64,000 nucleotides of DNA from Serripes groenlandicus (GCA_031761405.1 JASEVX010000006.1:26421097-26485096); one strand, 5' to 3'. Positions 43,050-54,409 are shown, counted from the stretch's first letter. Numbers and translations are program-made. The notes: a model not told the origin generated them from the letters alone.

Positions 43050-43270
43050 CTTTTGAAACAGCACCTGAGCTGTCCGTAAACAGTGTGGGGGGAAAAGGAG
43101 GAATTGCTCACCATGTCGTAATGAGCAAATTCCTCTTTTTCCCCACATTATTCTTTACAACCCATCTCAATAGAAACTTCCATTTGACCAGATTATTCTT
43201 CATTCCAAGTTTATTTTAACCGCCCCTTTAACAATTAAGAGTCCAAAAATGTTATTTCACGGAAAGGGTT
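43050..43270. mobile_element. Diverged TTAA-MITE
   Basis: CTACCCTTTCCCTTTTGAAA at the left and ACGGAAAGGGTTG at the right. The hairpin is GAGGAATTGCTCA ... TGAGCAAATTCCTC. Confidence 0.55.
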
Positions 43271-43372
43271 GTGGGACAACACCAAATACTACTGTTGAAT
43301 AGATCCGAGGGTTATGTGCCGGTCAAGTGGGCTCAACGTTGACTGGTCAGGCAGCTTTCAACTATTTTGTCT

Positions 43373-43592
43373 TAACCCTCCCTTTCAGACATACAGGAAA
43401 TCTGCAGCCGACGACTTTGAAACCATCAGGGCTAAAGTATGGAAAGATCTCTATAAATGAAAGTTTAAATATTGAATAGAGTTGAAAATACTGTGGCAAA
43501 ACGAGTAATTTCTTCTTTATAGTCACAATGTTTTCAAAAAGTTGTCTGTTCCAGAGGCATCAGAAAGGCTTTTTATGTTGGAAAAGGTTAAA
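43373..43592 (-). mobile_element. TTAA-MITE, old, reverse
   Basis: TTAACCCTCCCTTTCAGACA, CTGCAGCCGACGACTTTGA, GTTGTCTGTTCCAGAGGC, GGAAAAGGTTAA. Confidence 0.75.
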
Positions 43593-45735
43593 TAGGGACC
43601 TTAGGTCACTCATAAAATGCATTGATGATTATAATTCAGTGGTATACTTTAATAGAGGCGTTTAAATATTTGAGAGTGCATGATATTTTTCACTCAGAAA
43701 TTGTTCTAAATATATTCTTTTACCAGTGATACAGGTGACCTCTGTTGTGACACAGTGCAGATGACCATGTTTTATGAAGCAAGCAATTTCTCCTTTTCCC
43801 ATGAGTGTCACCTGAGCTTCGTTTAAAAATTATCATAATATACTACTAAAATATTCAGAGATGAGAGATTTTTTGTCACAATGTTTTAAAAATTATTCAA
43901 TAATTATACCTTCATTTATAAATATTTTCTATAGTATCAATAATAATGTTTCGAAAGTCGTCAACTTCAGATATATTGTATGTGGGTACGGACGGGTTAA
44001 CCTACATGGCAGCACTTTGTGATGATATATAATTTGTTCCTGATCAGCATAAATCATCTCCATAATAATACAGCAAATTCATAAAAAAGTATCAATATTG
44101 GTGTTTAATTATTATAGACCTTTGTATCGCAAAATAGACTTTAATCATAGAGTAAACATAACAACGTGCTAGTCGAGGTCATTCAAATATATTTGTATGT
44201 TTAACTCTCCCTTTACGATCAATCATTTATATATTCTTTAAAAGTGTGTCCCTTTCACAAAAGAAAGCATATATATCTGAAGAAAACAATATAATCAACA
44301 CCGATAAATTAAGACAGTGAGGGTTATAATTTAAAAGGAGAAATTGTTCATCAGGAAGACCTTCTTTTCCCAAAATGTTTTCAAAAACTGCCAGCAAGAG
44401 GCATCAAATGGCTGCATAATATCAGCATATCCTGGTAAAGCATTTAGCAACCTTCCCACTATCGAAAATGAAAGAAGCAAATCTACAATATTTATGCTTA
44501 TAGTTTAAACCATTCAAAGTTTTAGCCACCAAACATGTGTTCAAATGTTACCTTGAAACAGTTACCGGTAGATGCAACAAAGCAAGTTCACAATAAAATA
44601 TTTTTCTTTTAAAATAGATATAAAAATAATTTTCTGTGTAGAGCAAATTCACGTTTCAATATGCGAACCTACATTTGTAAAGGATTTTATTGAATGGTCC
44701 TGTATTAAATGACATATTGTGGATGGCTGATTATTCAGACCAACTCGAAGATGAGATAATATGACGTTACAATCTTTAAAGCTAAATTTAGCTTAAAACA
44801 TCACAAAATTTCACTCTTTAGTGAAACATAAATAATATCTGTCACATAAAATTTATATTCCTTTACGCTTTCCCACATGTATTATATAACATATCTGCAC
44901 GAGAACACTTCCTTACGCAAACATATGAAAAATCTCTATAAATGAAAGTATATATAATTATAAAATACAGTTTAAAACATTATGGCTAAAGGAGAAATTG
45001 CTCATGGCTCTCCTTTTGCCATCATGTTTTCAAAAGTCATCTGCTGTAAATGCATTAAAATGCAGGTGGGAAAGGGTTATTTCATCCTTTACATGAAACA
45101 GACAATATTTGAATTATATTTACAGCAGAAGACATTTGAATTGATTAATAGTTCATTATGACTGCAATTTCACCTATAGATATCAAGATTAATTTGATAT
45201 AAAAAGGTAAACTGTGACAAAGATATTTTTTATGCCTCTTCATCATTTTCTATTAGCATATGTTTGATTCCACTCAAAGAAGGGCCATCTATCATACCAG
45301 TAACCCCATTTTAAACATTGACCCTTTTCACTCATATAGACGATTTCTGACGTACGTCTGCATACAGCAGACAGCTTTTTGAAAACATGGCGACAAAAGA
45401 AGAAATTGTTCTTTAATTCATTTAAAGGGATTTTTCTGTGCTTTTACCTAGAAGTTTTCAAAGTTGTCTGCTGCAGATTTGTTGTCCCCTTTCCCTGATA
45501 CAGATGACACTAAACATTTTTTTATAAACTGACTTTTGAAAACATTATGGGAAGAGAAAAAATTTACCAAACTGAGCAATTTCTTCTTTTCCCTCCATTT
45601 TTTCAATTCTGTATGATATATATATATATATATAAATGAAAAATATACTTCAAATTTTTCAATAAATAACACCTTTTCCCTCAGATGTTTTCAAAGCTGA
45701 TACGTACTTCTAAAAGAATCCTATCAGGTAAACCG
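43593..45735. other. Non-coding region with eroded MITEs
   Basis: No gene. Relics at about 43780-44000, 44330-44460, 44870-45080 (ends GTGGGAAAGGGTTAT) and 45316-45500 (ACTCATATAGACGATTTCTG ... GTTGTCTGCTGCAG). An (AT)n run lies near 45613-45634. Confidence 0.45.
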
Positions 45736-45938
45736 TTAAACCTTTCCCACCCATAAGACAATTCTGCAGCAGACGACTTTGAACATATTTTGTCAAAAAT
45801 TAGAAAGTCTTAATTAGTTTACAATTGAATGGATAACCTTGACTAAAAGTGGAAAACAATGTGACAAAATGAGAAATTGCTTGTTTTGAGCAATTTCTCC
45901 TTTTGTCACAAAGCGTCTAATATGAGGGGAAGCGTTAA
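45736..45938 (-). mobile_element. TTAA-MITE, reverse, right arm shortened
   Basis: TTAAACCTTTCCCACCC to GAGGGGAAGCGTTAA. The GTCTGCTGCAG block is missing between TTTTGTCACAAAG and CGTCTAATATG. Confidence 0.82.
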
Positions 45939-46182
45939 CTCAATTGACCCACTTTCAATTTTTTTAAGAAAAAAAACTTCTACAGACCTGCGTACATAAA
46001 GAGTTGGAAATGTAAATAGCCATTCACAATTACCATTGAACAATCTTGACACCCAATTTCAAAACATAATGTAACCTCCTTATCAGTATAATAATGGCCT
46101 TTTCTTATGTTTTCTGTATTTCATATATGAATGGCTTTTTAATTTTACCATTTCCCTCGATACAGACCTGCACACCTAATGT

Positions 46183-46580
46183 CTTAACCCTTCCCACATA
46201 CAATGTGGAAAAGCAGCCAGTTGCATGGGAAGATTGTTGTGTGGAGTACTGGTGTTAGAAAACCAGGAAATGCATGAGTAGGTGAACTGGCCGCCGTGAT
46301 ATAACTGAATTTTTTTTTAAAAACGGCGTTAAACCCCAATCAATCAATCCTAACATACAATAAACCTGCAGCATTATTATCAAGTACAATTAAAATATAG
46401 AAAATCTCTATAAATGATAGAATGATTATTAAATAGAGATTATAGTGAAAATCTTTGTGGAAATTGTGGAAAATGGAGAAATTGCTCATTATGAGCAATA
46501 TCTCCTTTTGCCACGATGATTTACAATATCAGCTGCTGCCAAGTTGTCAAAAGCGTCTGTCATACTGTGCGAAAGGGTTA
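46183..46580 (-). mobile_element. Old TTAA-MITE interrupted by a SINE
   Basis: CTTAACCCTTCCCACATACA, SINE, then ACATACAATAAACCTGCAGC ... GAGAAATTGCTCATTATGAG ... GCGAAAGGGTTAA. Confidence 0.75.
46205..46353 (+). mobile_element. SINE, 5'-truncated, 9-bp target duplication
   Basis: Starts mid-body at GTGGAAAAGCAGCCAGTTG and ends GGCGTTAAACCCCAATCAAT. Flanked by ACATACAAT at 46196-46204 and 46354-46362, as expected for an incompletely reverse-transcribed copy. Confidence 0.88.
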
Positions 46581-46637
46581 AAGCAGCAGACAAAAAACAT
46601 CTTCTTTTGCCACACTGTTTTGAACTTGATTCATGTA

Positions 46638-46870
46638 TTAACCCTTTCCCTCATATAGACCCTTTCTGACACCTCTGCAGCAGACAGCTTTTTGAAAACA
46701 TAGTGACAAAAGAAGAAATTGCACAAAACGTGCAATTTCTCCTTTTGCCACAATGTTTTCCACTGTAAGTCCTATGTTTCCATTCAATTATTGAGTTATT
46801 GTTTGTGTTTCATCAGACAATACATTTTTCAGAGTCAATCTGCTTTGGGTGAAAAACTTACCAAAAATCA
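46638..46870 (+). mobile_element. TTAA-MITE, right end lost
   Basis: The left 130 bp match the young consensus including the perfect hairpin. The sequence degenerates after TCCATTCAATTATTGAG. Confidence 0.8.
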
Positions 46871-47410
46871 TCTCCATAGATCTCTAATTTGTGGAAAATT
46901 GATTATTTTTTATATATATATGAAAATAAAATAATTACAGAAACGAAGAGAAATTGTTCAATTGTTTTTCAAAAGTCATCAGCTGCAAAGGCGTCAGAAA
47001 TTAGTGTCTTTGTAAGAAGCAAATTAGGACAACGGAGAGTTGTGTAGGTAAGCAATTCGTCTTTGTTTGACATTTTCATTTTCTTTCTTCAATGATTTAT
47101 GGCCTTGGGAGTGACAGTGTGATGTTTAAAAAAGGATCAATCACCTTAAACTCACTAAATTATTTCACCATACTCAATATCAACTTTTAAAGAATTGACT
47201 TTTAAACAGAACCCTACATACTAGAATCACTCCCATCTATCTGTTTTATGAAGTGAAAAAGATCTGTCCATGCAGATCTCGAAGCTTAGAAAAAACAACG
47301 GATTATACGTTTTTAACAGTATATTTCAAGGGATTCATACAAAACTTATTCAAGATGTAGTTACAACCGTTTTGCATGAAACCATCGATTTTGGTTCAAT
47401 TTCAGCAACA
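46871..47410. other. Non-coding region
   Basis: A MITE right-half scrap lies at about 46960-47025. Pieces related to the CGAGGGCTT element lie at 47325-47400 (GTAGTTACAACCGTTTTGC). No gene. Confidence 0.4.
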
Positions 47411-47612
47411 TTAACCGTTTCCCACATACATCAAATCTGCAGTAGACGACTTTGAAATAATATAGGTAAAAACAAGGAAAATCCTCATAAATGAAGGTAT
47501 AATTACTGAAAAAATGTCTTGTTTTGAGCAAATTCTTCATTTGTCACATCGTTTTCAAAAGTTATCTGCTGCAAAGGTGTCAGAAAGTGTCTATAATGTG
47601 GGAAAGGTTTAA
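47411..47612 (-). mobile_element. TTAA-MITE, reverse
   Basis: TTAACCGTTTCCCACATAC, CTGCAGTAGACGACTTTGA, ATCTGCTGCAAAGGTGTC, GTGGGAAAGGTTTAA. Confidence 0.8.
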
Positions 47613-48444
47613 CAGAACACTTCATTTGTATGACGAAACATGAGTTAAACAGTAGGACATTAATTCAATAAGGGATCTAAAACTTGACTCTTTTCACCCA
47701 ATTTGTTCCATCATCTGACTTAATGTCCATTTTAAACAAACCTGTCACAATTGTTTAACTTTTTCCCACATGCAGACACATTTTAACTCATCTGCAGCAG
47801 ATGACTCCCCTTTTGTCACAATGTTTTAAACACTATTAAATAAATTTACTTAAATTTATAAAGATTTTACACATTTCTGAGATATTTCCAAAGTTGTCAG
47901 TAGATTTATTGAACATGGGTAAGGTTTATGATCTCCTATCATATGTTTTGGTTTTCTACTGTTTTCTTAAGATATTTTGAATATGACAAAACAGAGAATG
48001 GATTAAGTCTGAATCTATTCATCCAACCATAAACCTCTCAACATTTTGTTGAATGTGTCTGACCACATAAACATTTTTCTGGCATCTGATAAAAAGCAAT
48101 CCGATGAACGACTCAATGACCAGTGCAATTTGACCGCTTCAGGCCACTGGCCACCTAAACAAATTCAAACAAACATCCATTTATAAAAGTGACCTTGCAA
48201 TGACAAGCAGTGAATAACTCCTTGGTAACATGAATGACCCACAGCGCTAGATGAAGGACGTATTTTATATGTATGTGTGTTTGATGCATAATTATTATAT
48301 GTTTCAGAATCAGTATAACCCTTTCCCACATACATACGTTGATGCTTCTGCTGCAGACGACTTTTAAGACGTATTTAGAATATCAACCTGCTGGAGCAGT
48401 TCACTTTTATAAAGTTTAAGTTTTAATTAACCCTTTCAAACTTA
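47613..48444. other. Non-coding region with MITE relics
   Basis: Relics at about 47755-47930 and 48315-48430. No gene. Confidence 0.4.
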
Positions 48445-48590
48445 TGTAGTTGATTGTTGTTTGGTGTATTACATTGCTTTCAACAATTTTTCAGTTATAT
48501 CATGGCATTTCCTGGGTAAGTTACCAGTACAGTCCCATACTACTAAGTACTGGTTCATTAATCCTAAAACCAGCCAGTCAGGCGTAATGC
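48445..48590 (-). mobile_element. SINE fragment, second type
   Basis: GATTGTTGTTTGGTGTATTAC, TTTCAACAATTTTTCAG and CCAGCCAGTCAGGCGTAATG match the tail half of 26286-26543. It is cut by the TTAA-MITE that follows. Confidence 0.65.
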
Positions 48591-48596
48591 AACATC

Positions 48597-48799
48597 TTAA
48601 CCCTTTTACCTCATACGGCAATTCTGCAGCAGACGACTTTGAATTTAATTGAATGGATAACCTATAACTAAAAGTGGAAAACATTGTGGCAAAAGGAGAA
48701 ATTGCACGTTTTGTGCAATTTCTTCTTTTGTCACTATGTTTTCAAAAAGCCGTCTGCTGCAGAGGCGTCAGAAAGTGTCTATATGAGGGAAAGGGTTAA
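48597..48799 (-). mobile_element. TTAA-MITE, reverse
   Basis: TTAACCCTTTTACCTCATAC to TATATGAGGGAAAGGGTTAA. A perfect hairpin GCACGTTTTGTGC lies between GAAATT and AATTTC. About 25 bp are missing left of centre. Confidence 0.9.
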
Positions 48800-49159
48800 G
48801 CAAGAACATGACAAATCTCTATAAATGATAATTTATTTTAATCTTTTTTAAAAAGATGTCTGCAACAGCTCTATTATGTGTCTCCAAGTGGGAAAGGGCT
48901 AAATGTTAATGGCTGCAGTGCCTAGAACTAGAAGGGACTACCACCACTGCGCAAGCATGATGATTTATGCACATCAACAAAATAAATCCTGACGATCTGC
49001 AGTTTGGTTTGACTTTATACACTTTATATTAAATATTTAGTTTTGGATTTCATTTCTGTCTCATTTGAAAACATCAAAGGCGAAATATATTGGGAAATTA
49101 AGAAGAAAAAAATGAGAAGAAATTAGCCAAGCAGAAGAAATTCTTACTTTGTTTCACAC

Positions 49160-49303
49160 TTAACCCTTTCCCACATACGACAATTCTGCAGCAGACAACG
49201 TGGCAAAAGGAGTGATTGCTTGTTTTGAGCAATTTCTTCATGTTTTCAAAAAGCCTTCTGCTGCAGAGGTATCAGAAAGCGTCTATATGAGGGAAAAGGA
49301 TTA
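49160..49303 (-). mobile_element. TTAA-MITE deletion derivative, reverse
   Basis: The left end (CTGCAGCAGACAACG) jumps directly to TGGCAAAAGGAG. The rest follows the family to GAGGGAAAAGGATTA. Confidence 0.8.
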
Positions 49304-49466
49304 TAAAAACCCTTTTACAAATGCAGAGGCATTTTGAATCTTTGATGCAATTCTGCAGCTGGAGCCAGACGTGTACGAAACATTCATGATTATGGGTAAA
49401 CTATGAACTGCCTGTCAGTCTTTCCCACCTACGGACACATTTTGATGCAAACAGTTAAGTACACCC

Positions 49467-49702
49467 TTAACCCTTTCCCTCATATAGACGCTTTCTGACG
49501 CCTCTGCAGCAGACGGCTTTTTGAAAACAAAGTGACAAAAGAAGAAATTGCACAAAACGTGCAATTTCTCCTTTTGCCACAATGTTTTCCACTTTTTGTC
49601 ATAGGTTGTCCATTCAATTATGGAGATTTTCTATGTTTTGACTAAATACGTTCAAAGTCGTCTGCTGCAGAATTGTCGTATGATAATGAGGGAAAGGGTT
49701 AA
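49467..49702 (+). mobile_element. TTAA-MITE, young
   Basis: TIRs intact, perfect hairpin. A 6-bp insertion (TAATGA) lies in the right terminus (GTATGATAATGAGGG). Confidence 0.92.
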
Positions 49703-50027
49703 CCATTTTGCAAATGCAGAGGCAATTTGAAGCATCTGTTGCAGATGAAAATATGTGCTGAAGCTTAGAAATTGTGTCTTTTACCCCTTCCACCTACGGA
49801 CACATTTTGATGCATACAGATTTGTACACACATAACCCTTTTACATTATACAGAGGCATTTTGATGCATCTAATCTATAAGAGGAAGAATATGAAACAAT
49901 GTGCGGAAAGTAGAAATTTGTCCCTTATCCTTTCCCATCTACACACACATGTTGAGGCTTCAGCAGACATACTCTGCTATAGATTTATTGTGTGTAGGAG
50001 CGGGTGAACAATGTTTTTACTCTATTC

Positions 50028-50248
50028 TTAACCCTTTCCCTCATACGACAATTATGCAGCAGACGACTTTGAACATATTTTGTCAAAATTTTAGAAAATC
50101 TCTATAATTGAATGAATAACCTATGACTAAAAGTGGAAAACATTGTGGCAAAAGGAGAAATTGCTTGTTTTGAGCAATTTCTTCTTTTGTCACTATGTTT
50201 ACAAAAAGCCGTCTGCTTCGAAAGCGTCTATATGAGGGAAAGGGTTAA
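50028..50248 (-). mobile_element. TTAA-MITE, young, reverse
   Basis: TTAACCCTTTCCCTCATACG to ATATGAGGGAAAGGGTTAA. A small deletion lies at CGTCTGCTTCGAAAGCG. Confidence 0.9.
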
Positions 50249-51060
50249 TCTAAACTATCAATTAGATAGATTTACCATAGTTTTGACTGTGAATGTTTTT
50301 CAAAGTCGTCCGTTGAATTGATCCACAACAAGAAACATTGCTGGTTGAAAAAAAAGGGAAGTTTTCATAAACAATTAAATAGAATCTATATATGAGTTAC
50401 GTTGTACTCAATCAATTCAATAATCATACCATATCGTCCAGCACGTGTAAGATCGTTTCTTGTCTCCAACTATGAAGATAACACGAATTAAACAACTTAC
50501 CTGTAAACACCTGTAATTTACCCCACCCACTTCAATTAACACAATAAAACTTTTTAAACTAACTTTTAAATCCGTTACATATCACAAATAATCCAGATAT
50601 TTCGTTTTTATATAATCCGGTATATCCTTACCTATCTGTGTGACATATTAAAACAAAGGATTCCGCAAATACTTCCAAATAAATCACAATTTTATGGGAA
50701 ATCATATAGTTCCATACCGCTACACAGCTGATATACAAACACACTGTTATCAATGAATGAACGCTTCGTCGACTAGTCAAACGTAAAGCGGTCTATTCGG
50801 TCACAAAAAGTAGTTCCTTATCAATGGCGCTCAAAAATTAGATATTGGAATTTTAAACTTGAATTAATCTCTGATTTTCATAACCTTTGTCGATAGTTTA
50901 AATTGGATTGACATGTGATCACCAGGGAAAATTATACATTAATTGCGAAGTAAAGATTTTGACACAGTTTTACCTTCCGTGTATGTTCGCTGACTCCGCC
51001 CAGTGGGCAGGCCAAATATGATGCAGGTGTTTTAAAATTAGGGCGCGCGCGCTCGAAATA
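50249..51060 (-). promoter_or_regulatory. Candidate first (non-coding) exon and promoter of the FAT-like gene
   Basis: A repeat-poor island in a repeat-dense neighbourhood. On minus, TTTACAG|GTAAGTTG (exon end 50501) is a near-perfect splice donor. Upstream on that strand are a CCGCCC GC box (about 50996) and a CpG-rich GCGCGCGC run (about 51042). The cadherin coding exon needs an upstream untranslated exon, and this is the best place I see. Without transcript data it remains a candidate. Confidence 0.3.
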
Positions 51061-51916
51061 GAAACCACCGTCTACTTTCTATTTGCACAGGTTTATATTG
51101 CAGTGCTTTATATGAAGATTGCATAAATATTGGCCCTCTTCTCTCATAAATTAAAAAAAAAATGTACAAAGAAAAAACGATGGGAAAAACTCGTGCAAAA
51201 ATGTGAGAATCCATCAGAAAGACATATTTTAGCATTTGCTCTTTCGTCCGTCCAGGGTCTAATTAAACCAAACTAGGTAATACTTAAAAACACTTTAAAG
51301 CATATTTCATCATATTTATTTCCCTAATATTTTGGAAAATATGAATGGTGGAATGTATTTTAGTAAATGACGAAGTTGACATAAATAGTTACATTGCTGA
51401 CTAACAATACTTGTTCAGAAATGAAGTTTTATTGCATTTTCATTATGGAAGAAAAGAATATGAAAATATGCTTTGCTTATCACACAGTTAGACTGAGTAA
51501 TTGACCCAGGGTTTCAAGTTTTTTAAAATATTAGGAAAACAAAACTGATGAAATATGATTTTACGTATTACCAACCCTGGTATTACCTAGCGCTATCGGG
51601 GTCGTAGCTCCCTTTAGGCACTGTAGACACGTGCCTACACATTTTTTTCTAAAAATGCCCCAAAATGCAGCTGCGGCGATACACATCTGCGTAATGTATC
51701 GACCATATCAGCCTGCGCTGTCCGCGCAGACTGATCCGGCCGAAACATTCCGTCTAAGGGGGGATAGATAGAGTAGTACTTTACGCAGAGTCCACAATGT
51801 TGATTTTCTCACGAGACGGCCTACACATTGATTATTGCCAAGCTACGCCCCTGAGCCTAAGTAGGGTTGATGGAATTTGACTCTGTGTTATGTTTTGATA
51901 TACCGTCTTCGTTACA
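51061..51916. other. Non-coding region with relic of the GTTCCACGAGA MITE
   Basis: About 51645-51830 shares CTGCGTAATGTATCGA, AACATTCCGTCTAAG and ACTTTACGCAGAGTCCACA with the element at 54149-54409. No gene. Confidence 0.5.
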
Positions 51917-51924
51917 GCATACGA

Positions 51925-52233
51925 TATATTGATTGATTGATTGATTGATTGGGGTTTAACGTCGTTTCAACATTTGTTCAGTCATATCACGACGGCCAGT
52001 TTACCTACTCATGTGTTTCTTGGCTTTCTCACACCAGTAATCCACAGAACAATCTTTTCAAGCAACAGTGGCTGCTTTTCCAAATAGACTGATAGCCAAT
52101 TGGTGGATGGAATGACCGCTTGTAACAATGACTTTTGTCAACCGACGGAGAGAATGTTGACCGAGCTGAGGTTTGAACTCACAGCCCCTGGATTGCCAGC
52201 CCGCGTCCCTACTGACTGAGCTACCGGGACTCG
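51925..52233 (-). mobile_element. tRNA-derived SINE, full length, 8-bp target duplication
   Basis: Same family as 31078-31390 on the minus strand, more diverged. The head has CCCGGTAGCTCAGTCAGTAG on minus. Flanked by GCATACGA at 51917-51924 and 52234-52241. Confidence 0.9.
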
Positions 52234-52241
52234 GCATACGA

Positions 52242-52759
52242 AGAACATTATGTGTGCAAAGTTGAAAACAGTGCGGAGAAAGTATGACGAGCACGTTTAG
52301 AATTATATTTTCCTTTTCACATAACATTTCAAAACGTCGGCGTCAACGATTGTCAATATCAGATGCAATGTAGGTCTTAACCGTATAAACCGTATTATCT
52401 TTTTTTTTAATTTCACAGCTTGGCTACTAATACGTTTATGTAGTCCCTGATCAAAATGTCAATTCTCCATACAGTTTGTTTTGTTCCGCTTTATAATCAG
52501 TAATTTCCCTGGATTGTAAATGCATCTACGTACAGTGAAAGACTCAGTCGGGCCTGAGCATCCGCACTGTCTCATCAGAGTCTACACCGTCCGCATTGTT
52601 TTGATATACCTCAGGTACGTTCTCCATTTCTTAACATGTTTTCAGAACACACCTGTACGTCAATGTAGATCAGTATGAGGACATGGTTTTACGATTACAT
52701 TAAATGTCATCTGTGTTTGTTTTGTAGGAAAATAATCGACGTTTCAATCCTTATCCTTC
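52242..52759. other. Non-coding spacer
   Basis: No gene. 52550-52610 has a short piece reminiscent of the GTTCCACGAGA MITE interior (CATCCGCACTG). Confidence 0.35.
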
Positions 52760-52975
52760 TTAACCCATTACTTCACATGACTTTTCATAGGTCGTCTGCT
52801 TGACAATCATCAGACGAACAATTTTACCAATCTAGAAAACTGAAAGAGAGTTGAAAACATTGCAATAAAAGATGAAATTGCTCGTTTTGAGCAATTTCAC
52901 CTTTTATTGCAATGTTTTCAAAAAGCGTCTGCAACAGCAGGTGTCACATGTCGTCTGTGTAAAGTAATGGGTTAA
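52760..52975. mobile_element. Sister TTAA-MITE family (TTAACCCATTACTT)
   Basis: 216 bp with inverted ends TTAACCCATTACTT / AAAGTAATGGGTTAA. The central stem ATTGCAATAAAAGATGAAAT is matched by its complement, around AATTGCTCGTTTTGAGCAATT. It has CGTCTGC motifs near each end. The architecture is that of the main family, but the TIR and stem sequences differ, so it is a separate family or subfamily. Confidence 0.82.
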
Positions 52976-53043
52976 ACAAAAAGAGCATATTTCGAGTTCA
53001 ACAGACAAGTTTTGTTTTTTAGAGCGTGATCTTATTTATCAAT

Positions 53044-53241
53044 TCACCTTTTTTCAATATTCAACAGATCTGCAGCAATAAGCTCTATGGAAACTCATTA
53101 TAAATGAAAGTTGAAAATGAAGATGATGTGGCAAAATGAGAAATTGCTTATTATGAGCAATTCCTCCTTTTGCCACAATGTTTTCGTTGGTCGTCTTCCG
53201 CAGATGCGTCAAAGGACGTCTGCTTGTGTAAAAAGGGTTAA
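53044..53241 (-). mobile_element. TTAA-MITE, old, reverse
   Basis: ACAGATCTGCAGCAATAAGC at the left, AGAAATTGCTTATTATGAGC in the centre, GTGTAAAAAGGGTTAA at the right. It is the last repeat before the HSPA12-like promoter. Confidence 0.7.
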
Positions 53242-53515
53242 ATGAATTGACAGGGTCTGTCAACATCTAATAATTATTATCGAGTCCCGAATATTAATTA
53301 TCTAAGGGAAACAACCTACTATATCTTACGACAACATTTCAAATGAATAACCTGCCTTTGAATGCCCCAAGTCGAAACCGAAAGCGGAAGTTATTTAAAT
53401 ATACGTGTTCGGGTCATATTCCATTTAAAACTTTGTTTGACAGGGCGTTAGACACGGTACGTTTTGTATACCAAAGTGTTATAATTTCATCGAGTAAAAT
53501 ATAGTATTATCAACC
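53242..53515 (+). promoter_or_regulatory. Putative promoter / 5' UTR of the HSPA12-like gene
   Basis: A repeat-free 270 bp before the ATG. It contains GAAACCGAAAG (53374-53384), matching the IRF-type pattern GAAANNGAAA, followed at once by CGGAAGT (53386-53392), an ETS core. I saw no convincing heat-shock element (alternating GAA/TTC). The transcription start cannot be placed. Confidence 0.35.
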
Positions 53516-53558
53516 ATGTCTGGAGCCAGGGGTGGAAGCAGGCACTATAAAAAAGCTG
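53516..53558 (+). CDS. HSPA12: HSPA12-like Hsp70, exon 1
   Basis: ATG in context CAACCATGT, 14 codons (MSGARGGSRHYKKA) plus one base, then donor G|GTAAGG. The single leftover base fits exactly the two bases that open exon 2 (G+CC = Ala), giving an unbroken frame into the ATPase domain. It is short, basic and glycine-rich with no signal peptide, as expected for a cytosolic protein. Assignment to this gene rests on phase, spacing (2.9-kb intron) and a good start and donor, not on homology of this short piece. Confidence 0.6.
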
Positions 53559-53689
53559 GTAAGGGGATTATATGATTTAATTGTAATAGAAGTATTGATT
53601 TGAAATGTCATTTAAATTCGGAAATATTTAAAGTTTTCACTTTCCTTTTCAATCACTTATATTAAAAAGTGCATGTTGAGCGCCCGCCA

Positions 53690-53740
53690 CTCGAACGGAT
53701 GACCTCGGGTTCGCATCCCATGATGAAGAGATCGACGTTT
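53690..53740 (+). repeat. tRNA-like SINE scrap in intron 1
   Basis: GGGTTCGCATCCC resembles a Pol III B-box; the flanking sequence is too short or eroded to classify. Confidence 0.35.
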
Positions 53741-53779
53741 TCCCACACCCTCATAACGATTACTACTAGTTAGTAATTA

Positions 53780-54007
53780 AAGTTGATTGATTGGGGTTTA
53801 ACGCCGTTTTCAACAATTTTCATTCATATCACGGTGACCAGTTCACCTTCTCATGTGTTTCCTGGCTTTCTCACACCAGTACTCCACACAACATTCTTTT
53901 CAAGCAAAAGGCTGCTTTTCCACATAGACTGTTGGCCGAGCTGAGGTTCAAAGTCACAACCCCTGGATTGACAGCGTTAGTCGCTACCGACTGAGCTACC
54001 GGGGATC
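53780..54007 (-). mobile_element. tRNA-derived SINE in HSPA12-like intron 1, target duplication
   Basis: Same family as 31078-31390 but missing ~60 bp of the body next to the head. GGCGTTAAACCCCAATCAAT lies at the 3' end and a CGGTAGCTCAGTCGG A-box region on minus. Flanked by AGTAATTA at 53772-53779 and 54008-54015. Confidence 0.88.
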
Positions 54008-54148
54008 AGTAATTAGAGACGCTGTCATCGAGAGTGGTTAAAATAAGTTGTCTATAAGAACTTATATATAACATTCTGGTACAGAGCCAATTTATTATAT
54101 AGTACATTTGTACACACTCCTGTATGTTGACCATCGACTCTGCCATTT

Positions 54149-54409
54149 GAGCAGTTCCACGAGAAAACCAACATTATGGAATCTGCGTAATGTATCGATC
54201 CAGACCAGCCTGCGCAGTCCGCACAAACTTATCCGGGCCGACACATTCCGTCTCAAGCGGATAGAGGTATAGAGTAATGATTCTTGAAACAGAAAATCCA
54301 CAGGAGGCGAACAGTGTCTGTCCGGGTTAGCCTGCGCGGCATTCTTAGGCTGATCCGGGGCGATACTTTACGCAGAGTCCACACTGTTGGTTGTCTCGTG
54401 GAACGGCTC
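54149..54409. mobile_element. MITE with GAGC(A/C)GTTCCACGAGA ends
   Basis: 261 bp. GAGCAGTTCCACGAGAAAAC at the left is answered by GTTGTCTCGTGGAACGGCTC at the right, continuing into CCAACA/TGTTGG. The interior is GC-richer, with repeated CTGCGCAG/CTGCGCGG-type words. No target duplication was seen. An eroded relative is at 51645-51830. Confidence 0.8.

Noticed and set aside
53242..53515. Heat-shock element upstream of the HSPA12-like gene
   Set aside because: No run of three alternating GAA/TTC units with correct spacing was found.
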